Made by a program: the position numbers and the translations under genes. The notes below the pieces were generated by a model. It was not told the DNA's origin and did not search any database. It was given only the letters and a program-made list of their open reading frames with translations. From positions 493,118-557,117 of the forward strand of contig NZ_JBHLJR010000004.1 of assembly GCF_043677095.1 (NCBI RefSeq): 64,000 nucleotides of DNA, read 5' to 3'. The stretch is from Natronococcus roseus (GTDB taxonomy: Archaea; Halobacteriota; Halobacteria; Halobacteriales; Natrialbaceae). Shown in pieces: positions 58,949 through 64,000 of the stretch. How positions within the stretch are numbered: position 1 is the first letter of the stretch; each line of letters opens with the position of its first letter.

Positions 58949-59797
58949 CTAGTTCGATGCCGACGCCCGCTCGAGGATTCGTTCGGCCTGTGCGATCAGC
59001 GGCGCGTCGATCATCTCTCCGTCGACCTCGAACACCCCTCGATTCGCCTCCTCGGCTTCCCGCTCGGCCTCGAGGACGCGCTCGGCCCACTCGACCTCGT
59101 CTGGGTCGGGGGAGAACGCCTCGTTGATCGGATCGACCTGGGCGGGGTGGATCGCCAGCTTCCCGTCGTAGCCCAGCTGCACCGAGAACGCGGCGTCCTC
59201 GCGCAGGCGCTCCCCGTCGCCGAAGTCGGTGACCAGCGTGTCGATCGCTTCGCAGTCTCGAGCCGCCGCGGCGAGGACGACCCGCTCTCGCGCGTAGAGC
59301 ACTTCGGTTCCCTCCCTCGTCCGGGTCGCGCCGAGATCCGCCGAGAGATCCTCGGCGCCGAAGACGAGGGCGTCGGTCGCGTCCGCGCCTGCGATCTCGG
59401 GCGCCGCGAGCACGCCCGCCGCGTTCTCGATCAGGGCCAGAACCGGATAGGCGAGCCCGCGTTCCTCGAGGTCGGCGGCCAGCTCGCGGATGTCGGCGCC
59501 CGCCGTCGCCTTCGGAAGCATGACGCTGTCGAGGCGAAGCGAGTCGGCGTCCGCGAGGGCCTCGAGGTCGCGCTCGATCGCCGACCGCTCCGCGTTGACC
59601 CGGACGCAGACCTCGGGGTCGGGATCGAAGCCGGGATCGGAAAGGAGTTCGCGGACGGCCTCGCGGGCCTCGTCCTTGCGGCCGGGAGAGACGGCGTCCT
59701 CGAGGTCGAACACGATCGCGTCGGCGCCGGAATCGGGCGCCTTTCGGAGCATCTCCGGTCGGTCCCCCGGCGTGAACAGCAGGCTTCGACGTACCAT
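58949..59797 (-). CDS. HpcH/HpaI aldolase / CoA-ester lyase (citrate lyase beta-like)
   Basis: 282 residues from MVRRSLLFTPG. 'DAIVFDLEDAVSPGRKDEAREAVRELL', 'VRVNAERSAIERDLEAL', 'SVMLPKATAGADI' and 'ALIENAAGVLAAPEIAG' are the standard strand ends of the citE-like TIM barrel. 'YDGKLAIHPAQVDPINEAFSP' is the C-terminal signature. Likely an (S)-malyl-CoA, methylmalyl-CoA or citramalyl-CoA lyase/thioesterase. Haloarchaea use such enzymes in the methylaspartate cycle, but the substrate is unconfirmed. Confidence 0.92.
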   Translation of the reverse strand: MVRRSLLFTPGDRPEMLRKAPDSGADAIVFDLEDAVSPGRKDEAREAVRELLSDPGFDPDPEVCVRVNAERSAIERDLEALADADSLRLDSVMLPKATAGADIRELAADLEERGLAYPVLALIENAAGVLAAPEIAGADATDALVFGAEDLSADLGATRTREGTEVLYARERVVLAAAARDCEAIDTLVTDFGDGERLREDAAFSVQLGYDGKLAIHPAQVDPINEAFSPDPDEVEWAERVLEAEREAEEANRGVFEVDGEMIDAPLIAQAERILERASASN

Positions 59798-59881
59798 ACC
59801 ACCGTGTGTGCGGACCGCCACCGTGAATGTACGGATCCGGCAGCTCGGCACTCCATCGATGCCGACGGGTTCAGGTCGGAC

Positions 59882-60541
59882 TCAGGCCTCGAGGATCGCG
59901 TCGAGGAGCTTGGTCTGTGCGGCGCCGAGGTGTTCGGAAAACGTCGACCGCGAGATACCGATCGCCTCGGCGACGTCGCCCGCGTTCGCTCGCTTCGGGT
60001 ACTCGAAGTACCCCATCTCGTGGGCGGTCTCGAGGACCTCCTGCTGGCGGTCGGTCAGCCGATTCCGGTCGACGACGGCGAGATCCGTCGACTCCCGTTC
60101 GCCGGTTCGGAGCAGTTGCTGGAGTTCGACGGCCTCGAACCGTTCGCGAAGTGCGCCGACGATGTCCGACAGCGCCTCGACGTCGGACGCCCGGACGGTC
60201 AGATACAGCGCCCCCTCCTCGGCCCGGATCGACGACACCGGCGTCCCCTCGGTCTCGACGACCTCGCAGGCACAGGGGCCGTCAAGATCCCGCGTGAACC
60301 GGTACACCTCGCCGTGTTCGTTCGCGGAGACCGTCGACAGCTCGACCCCGACGTCGGCCGACTCGAGGGGTTCGGACTCACCCTCGCTCTCGATCGAGAA
60401 CTCCTCGACGGCCGGCGTCTCCGGACTCGAGGGCGACGACCGGGAGACCGCCTCGACCGATTCGCCGGTCGCGCTCGTGGCGCGGGCGACCGGGCAGCTC
60501 TCCGGGTCGCGAAGCACGACCGTCGCTGACAATCCACTCAT
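59882..60541 (-). CDS. HTH-10 regulator with cysteine-containing sensor (copy A)
   Basis: 219 residues from MSGLSATVVL. The N-terminal 'PESCPVARATSATGESVE' and the middle 'DGPCACEVVETEG' provide three cysteines for metal or redox sensing. The C-terminal HTH-10 reads 'LTDRQQEVLETAHEMGYFEYPKRANAGDVAEAIGISRSTFSEHLGAAQTKLL', nearly identical to the copy at 61446-62093. It is divergent from a small zinc-ribbon gene (60708) across 166 bp. An extended upstream frame to 60643 is rejected. Confidence 0.9.
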   Translation of the reverse strand: MSGLSATVVLRDPESCPVARATSATGESVEAVSRSSPSSPETPAVEEFSIESEGESEPLESADVGVELSTVSANEHGEVYRFTRDLDGPCACEVVETEGTPVSSIRAEEGALYLTVRASDVEALSDIVGALRERFEAVELQQLLRTGERESTDLAVVDRNRLTDRQQEVLETAHEMGYFEYPKRANAGDVAEAIGISRSTFSEHLGAAQTKLLDAILEA

Positions 60542-60707
60542 ACACCCCGCTTCGAGACGGACCACGATTACTTCGGTCGCCAGTTCCCAGCGCGTGGAAA
60601 AAAGGGCGAAACCGAGCCGATCCCGACATTCTCTTAAACCCACCCGGATATGTTGGAGTCGACGACTTCAGTACGGCGAGTCACTCTCTACAGAGGAAAC
60701 ACGAGGG

Positions 60708-60845
60708 ATGTCCGAATACGAGTTTACCTGCCCGGATTGCGGGCAACAGATCGACGTCAATACGCCGGTTCGCGAGGCGACGCTATCACACGGCTGTCCC
60801 GTCTGCGGCGCGTCGGTCTCGCAGGAACACTTCTCGAGACAGTAG
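60708..60845 (+). CDS. Small zinc-ribbon protein (DUF7560-like, copy A)
   Basis: 45 residues from MSEYEFTCPD. The two knuckles 'TCPDCGQQI' and 'GCPVCGASV' form a complete four-cysteine zinc ribbon. 'DVNTPVREATLSH' lies between them. It is divergent from HTH-10 copy A. The paired gene at 62211-62366 has the same layout. It is too small for an enzyme; likely a partner or sensor protein. Confidence 0.8.
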   Translation: MSEYEFTCPDCGQQIDVNTPVREATLSHGCPVCGASVSQEHFSRQ

Positions 60846-60910
60846 ATCGAGCCCGACTCCGCTCGATGAACACCGGGACGTATCGCCGACTGTTTCGTCC
60901 GAGGGTTCGG

Positions 60911-61378
60911 CTACTTGCTCTCGGCGTCGCGGTCGATCTCGGTCCGTCGACCGCTCAGCTCCGTCGGTTCGAACTCGTAGAGCTGGATGTCGAGGTTCTC
61001 CTTCGAACTCCCCCAGATCTCGAACAGCGGCCGCTTGGCCTCGCCGTACTGCTCGATGTGGGAGACGGTCAGCTCCGACGGATCGATCTCCTCGAGCGAG
61101 CCGACGGCGACAACGCTCCGATACGTCTCACCCGAGTCCGCTTCCTCGTAGACCACGAGCCGGGACTCCGGCGAGGAGGACAGAAACTGGCGTTTCTCGC
61201 TTTCGGGCGTCGAGACCAATCGCAGATAGAAGCTTCGAGCGTCGGCGTCGTACCCGTAGGAGATCGGAATCGCGTACGGCGTCCGCTCCCTGGCGAGAGC
61301 CAGTACGCCCGTCTCGTGGCGGCTGAGAAACGCGTCGATCTCACCGTCGGTCATCTCGGTCTCCTCGGCAAGTGCCAT
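60911..61378 (-). CDS. Pyridoxamine 5'-phosphate oxidase family (flavin-binding split-barrel) protein
   Basis: 155 residues. 'DAFLSRHETGVLALARERTPYAIPISYGYDADARSFYLRLVSTPESEKRQFL' is the split-barrel FMN-binding pattern of PNPOx-like proteins. 'YRSVVAVGSLEEI' follows. It lies between the two regulator/zinc-ribbon pairs and may be a target or output of them (inference). Substrate unknown; possibly F420 or FMN. Confidence 0.88.
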   Translation of the reverse strand: MALAEETEMTDGEIDAFLSRHETGVLALARERTPYAIPISYGYDADARSFYLRLVSTPESEKRQFLSSSPESRLVVYEEADSGETYRSVVAVGSLEEIDPSELTVSHIEQYGEAKRPLFEIWGSSKENLDIQLYEFEPTELSGRRTEIDRDAESK

Positions 61379-61445
61379 TGTCGTACCCCGAGTGGGCGTA
61401 GCACTAAACTACTTCCGTTGTCTCCGGACCGAGCGGGCCGCGACG

Positions 61446-62093
61446 CTACGTCCCGGTCTCGAGGACGTCGCCGAGGAGTTTCCGCTGTGCCGCGCCGAGG
61501 TGTTCGGTGAACGTCGACTGGGTGATCCCGAGGGACTCCGCGACCTCCGTCGCGTTGGCCTCCTTCGGCCGCTCGAAGTAGCCCATCTCGTAGGCCGTCT
61601 CGAGCACCTCGTACTGACGATCCGTCAGCTTTCCGCGGTTGACGAAGATCCGTTCCTCCGGCGTTCCGCTGAGGGGTGGCTGGAGCAGGCTCTGGACATC
61701 GACGCCGGGGTACCGCTCGCGGAACTCGTTCATCACCGCCTGGAGCTGGTCGAAGTCGGCCGCGTGGAAGACGACCGTTACGTCGCCGTCGGCCGCCCGG
61801 TAGCGGTGAACCGGACAGTCGTACGATCCCAGACACTCGCAGGGACACGCCGCCTCGTCGTCGTGGGAACAGCGGTAGAGGTTCGTCGTCCCGTAGGAGA
61901 ACACCGGTCCCGAGATTGACTCGTCGAACTCGACGTCGGCGTCCGCGAGAAACTCGGTCGTCGATCCCTCCGAACCACAGGAGACGCTCGTCGACACCTG
62001 ATCGATCGTCGTTCCCGTCTCCCGCGAAAACCGTGCGATCGGGCAGGCTTCGGGGGAGTCTACTTTTACCGTGGCGCGAATTCCCGACGACAT
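61446..62093 (-). CDS. HTH-10 regulator with cysteine-rich sensor (copy B)
   Basis: 215 residues. The N-terminal half is rich in cysteine: 'PEACPIARFSRETG', 'VSCGSEG', 'YRCSHDDEAACPCECLGSYDCPVHRY', at least eight Cys with two nearby His, well suited to bind zinc or an Fe-S cluster. The HTH-10 region ('LTDRQYEVLETAYEMGYFERPKEANATEVAESLGITQSTFTEHLGAAQRKLL') closely matches copy A. It is divergent from the zinc-ribbon gene at 62211 across 117 bp. Confidence 0.9.
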   Translation of the reverse strand: MSSGIRATVKVDSPEACPIARFSRETGTTIDQVSTSVSCGSEGSTTEFLADADVEFDESISGPVFSYGTTNLYRCSHDDEAACPCECLGSYDCPVHRYRAADGDVTVVFHAADFDQLQAVMNEFRERYPGVDVQSLLQPPLSGTPEERIFVNRGKLTDRQYEVLETAYEMGYFERPKEANATEVAESLGITQSTFTEHLGAAQRKLLGDVLETGT

Positions 62094-62210
62094 AGGTCCT
62101 ACAGGCGGTTTCGGACTGCGTCGTATTTAAAGTGAGCTACCGCACGCCGATATTCCCACACCCTCGGAACGAGAATCGGGACCTTATGGGTGGAGGACGT
62201 AGTTCGAGCT

Positions 62211-62366
62211 ATGAGCACCCGTGAGAACGCGCGGTTCGTCTGTCCGGCCTGCACCCGATCGATCGCCGTCACCGACGCCGTTCGCGACGCGCTCGTCGAA
62301 AACGGATGCGCCGTCTGTGGCGCCGAGGTGGATCTCGGCGCCTTCGGAGCCGCGGAAACCGCGTGA
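62211..62366 (+). CDS. Small zinc-ribbon protein (DUF7560-like, copy B)
   Basis: 51 residues from an ATG (MSTRENARFV). Knuckles are 'VCPACTRSI' and 'GCAVCGAEV', spaced as in the copy at 60708-60845, with a short alanine-rich tail. Codon use is normal for the genome. It is divergent from HTH-10 copy B, repeating the copy-A arrangement. Confidence 0.78.
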   Translation: MSTRENARFVCPACTRSIAVTDAVRDALVENGCAVCGAEVDLGAFGAAETA

Positions 62367-62479
62367 CGAACGACGAGCTTCCTGCTCCTTCCGTGCGTGA
62401 CTATGTGTAACACCGGAATATAAAGGGTCCCCGATATCGGTGGTCAACACTGGTGGCCCTCCGGGCCCCACGGTGGAGT

Positions 62480-62848
62480 ATGAGCCAATCGCTGACTGGA
62501 GCCCCGGGGACGTACGGTCGCGACCGACTGACGGACGAGCCACGGACCGTTTCGGGCGAGGACGAGATCAGAACGGTTCTCACCGCGCTCAACGACGGCG
62601 ACTGTCGCGCTATTCTCGAGGAGCTCGGCGACAGCGAGCCCTACCTCTCGGCGGCGGAGCTCTCCGAGCGCTGTGGGGTGCCCCTCTCGACGACCTACCG
62701 GAAGCTCGAGCTCCTCGAGGAAGCCGACCTGCTCGAGGAGAAGCTGCGGATCCGCCAGTCGGGCCGCCACGCGAGCGAGTACGACCAGCGCGTCGACGAC
62801 GTCACGATTTCGGTCGACGACGGCGGGATCGCGCTCGAGCTCTCGTGA
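62480..62848 (+). CDS. Winged-helix transcriptional regulator
   Basis: 122 residues from MSQSLTGAPG. 'EIRTVLTALNDGDCRAILEELGDSEPYLSAAELSERCGVPLSTTYRKLELLEEADLLEEKLRI' is an ArsR-like winged helix. The C-terminal 'DDVTISVDDGGIALELS' is a short strand pair. ATATAAAGG at 62418-62426 is a good TATA box. It fits either a leaderless GTG start at 62453 or a 27-30 nt leader with GGTGGAG before this ATG. It is followed directly by the HalOD1 gene. Confidence 0.88.
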   Translation: MSQSLTGAPGTYGRDRLTDEPRTVSGEDEIRTVLTALNDGDCRAILEELGDSEPYLSAAELSERCGVPLSTTYRKLELLEEADLLEEKLRIRQSGRHASEYDQRVDDVTISVDDGGIALELS

Positions 62849-62911
62849 GTGCTCGGCTCGATCGGTCGTGACGAGGGATACCGTTATCGGCTCTCGGAGG
62901 GAAGGTCCACC

Positions 62912-63181
62912 GTGAGTCGCAGTTACGACGGAACCGACGGAACGGAATCGAAACCGCCGAGCCTGGCGGTCGTCGAGGCCGTCGCCGACGCGGAGGGTGT
63001 TCGGTACGACCGGCTCACGATGCCGGCGTACGACCCCCTCCACTCGGTCGTCGATCCGACCGCGCTCGACGAGCTGTTCGCCCCGCTTCGGGACGGGCGA
63101 CCACGTGTCGGCTCAGTCTCGTTTTCCTACTGTGGGTACGACGTCACCGTCGATCACCGCGGGAACGTCACGCTCGAGTGA
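62912..63181 (+). CDS. HalOD1-domain protein
   Basis: 89 residues from a GTG (MSRSYDGTDG when initiated). An earlier GTG at 62849, directly after the previous stop, would give 110. 'PPSLAVVEAVADAEGVRYDRLTMPAYDPLHSVVDPTALDELF' and 'GSVSFSYCGYDVTVDHRGNVTLE' are the HalOD1 (halobacterial output domain 1) pattern. It probably acts as a small signalling or output module together with the HTH gene upstream. Confidence 0.85.
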   Translation: MSRSYDGTDGTESKPPSLAVVEAVADAEGVRYDRLTMPAYDPLHSVVDPTALDELFAPLRDGRPRVGSVSFSYCGYDVTVDHRGNVTLE

Positions 63182-63238
63182 TCGGGGCGGGTTCCGAAAC
63201 GGCAAGACAGATAGGCGCCCCCTCCTAACCGTCGGCCG

Positions 63239-63838
63239 ATGGCAACCGCCGACGCGAGAGAGCGACTTCGGGAGCGACCGATCGGCGCAACGATCCTGTT
63301 GACGATCGTCGGCTACGTGCTCGTCATCGGAACCTTCGTCGCGGACGTCCCGATCTACCCCGATCTGACGAACGCGCAGGTCAACCTGTTCACCCACGCG
63401 ATCGCGGTGATCAACGCCGTCACGACCGTGTTGCTCGTCGCGGGCTGGTACTGGATCCGAGCCGGCGACGTCGACAAACACCGCGCGGCGATGACGGGCG
63501 CGTTCGCGACGATCCTCCTGTTTCTGGTCGTCTACCTGATCCGGGTCGGCGGCGGCGGGACGAAGGAGTTCGTCGGCCCCTCCCCGGAGTACGAACTCTA
63601 CCTCGCGATGCTCGCGATCCACATCGTGCTCTCGATCGTCGCGGTCCCGGTCGTGCTGTACGCGCTGATCCTGGGTCTCACCCACTCTCCGTCCGAGCTT
63701 CGGGAGACCATCCACGCTCGTGTCGGCCGGATCGCCGCCGGCTCGTGGATCCTGAGTCTCGTCCTCGGAATCGTCACCTACCTCATGCTCAACCACGTCT
63801 ACGGCTACGAGTTTGCGATGCTCGCGCCGTTCCCCTGA
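63239..63838 (+). CDS. DUF420-family membrane protein
   Basis: 199 residues with about five hydrophobic segments. 'DLTNAQVNLFTHAIAVINAVTTVLLVAGWYWIRAGDVDKHRAAMTGAFATILLFLVVYLIRV' and 'LAMLAIHIVLSIVAVPVVLYALILGL' are DUF420 hallmarks with conserved His residues in membrane helices. DUF420 proteins are often encoded near cytochrome oxidase or Sco/CtaA genes elsewhere. None are visible here. Confidence 0.93.
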   Translation: MATADARERLRERPIGATILLTIVGYVLVIGTFVADVPIYPDLTNAQVNLFTHAIAVINAVTTVLLVAGWYWIRAGDVDKHRAAMTGAFATILLFLVVYLIRVGGGGTKEFVGPSPEYELYLAMLAIHIVLSIVAVPVVLYALILGLTHSPSELRETIHARVGRIAAGSWILSLVLGIVTYLMLNHVYGYEFAMLAPFP

Positions 63839-64000
63839 GCCGGTCTGCTGGAAGTCAGTACCGGCGCACACGAGGCCCGTCCGCCGGGTGCGTCGGTAGC
63901 CAGTTACGGCGTTCCGTACGAAGCATCGTGTTCAGATAAGCTGATTCCACGCAAAGGCGAACGATCTGAGCCACTCGTCAGCTGTTTCCGCGTACGCATT
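63839..64000. other. Right end of the window, no gene recognised
   Basis: The last 160 bp contain no convincing start or coding pattern on either strand. A gene could begin beyond the edge. Confidence 0.4.

Noticed and set aside
1..64000. CRISPR arrays, tRNA or rRNA genes, phage structural genes, restriction-modification or toxin-antitoxin sets
   Set aside because: Looked for on both strands and not found. No regularly spaced direct repeats, no cloverleaf-like sequence with CCA-type ends, no phage or methylase/endonuclease genes were recognised.

Overview
The window is chromosomal DNA of a halophilic archaeon (class Halobacteria; probably a Natrialbaceae-type genome, which is an inference). 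The support is high GC content with strong G/C at third codon positions, very acidic proteins, many TATA-like boxes 25-35 nt upstream of start codons with little or no leader, Tat-type lipoprotein signals, and typical haloarchaeal families: four HTH-10 (bacterio-opsin-activator type) regulators, HalOD1, archaeal 2-oxoacid:ferredoxin oxidoreductase, and queDEC for archaeosine. I saw no tRNA, rRNA or CRISPR array.

Layout. 0-5 kb: regulators, then a 2-oxoacid dehydrogenase E1alpha-E1beta-lipoyl operon whose E1alpha carries a frameshift in a G8 run, an oxidoreductase and a membrane protein. 5-15 kb: an inverted-repeat element, a regulator, Fe-alcohol dehydrogenase, a VOC dioxygenase-like protein, an OsmC protein, a beta-keto acid cleavage enzyme operon, an EamA transporter, a NosL-like lipoprotein, SRPBCC, HAD and an Lrp-type regulator. 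15-24 kb: korAB, facing a second acetoin/branched-chain-type dehydrogenase cluster (E1alpha, E1beta, AcoX-like kinase, VOC protein) and an E2 that is fused at its C-terminus to an OsmC domain. 24-38 kb: aroC and aroA (shikimate pathway), an orphan protein with a possible nuclease-like core and a membrane tail, a lipoprotein, a phosphodiesterase, a GNAT, a NodU/CmcH-type carbamoyltransferase, an M24 peptidase, a possible structured RNA, an FAD oxidoreductase and a Tat-exported serpin. 38-41 kb: queD-queE-queC, then the right end of an IS200/IS605-type element without tnpB. 41-55 kb: CinA-like protein, AcoX-like kinase, AbrB-PhoU regulator, BASS transporter, nitrilase, methyltransferase, ferredoxin, aldehyde dehydrogenase, PRC-barrel and RIO kinase, and an acyl-CoA dehydrogenase.

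55.0-56.9 kb is a sharply AT-rich insertion with degenerate inverted ends, flanked by a 10-bp direct repeat (GGACGATTGG). It carries a small membrane protein, an orphan Tat-signal protein and a decayed CHRD-domain fragment. 57-64 kb returns to core-like DNA: DUF2062, glutamate dehydrogenase, a CoA-ester lyase, then a duplicated pair of HTH-10 regulator plus divergent small zinc ribbon, a PNPOx-like protein, an HTH regulator, HalOD1 and DUF420.

The strongest leads are the bounded AT-rich element, the E2-OsmC fusion, the duplicated regulator/zinc-ribbon modules with cysteine-rich sensor domains, and three structured non-coding stretches (34.8, 40.6 and 49.15 kb). No complete defence or phage system was recognised.
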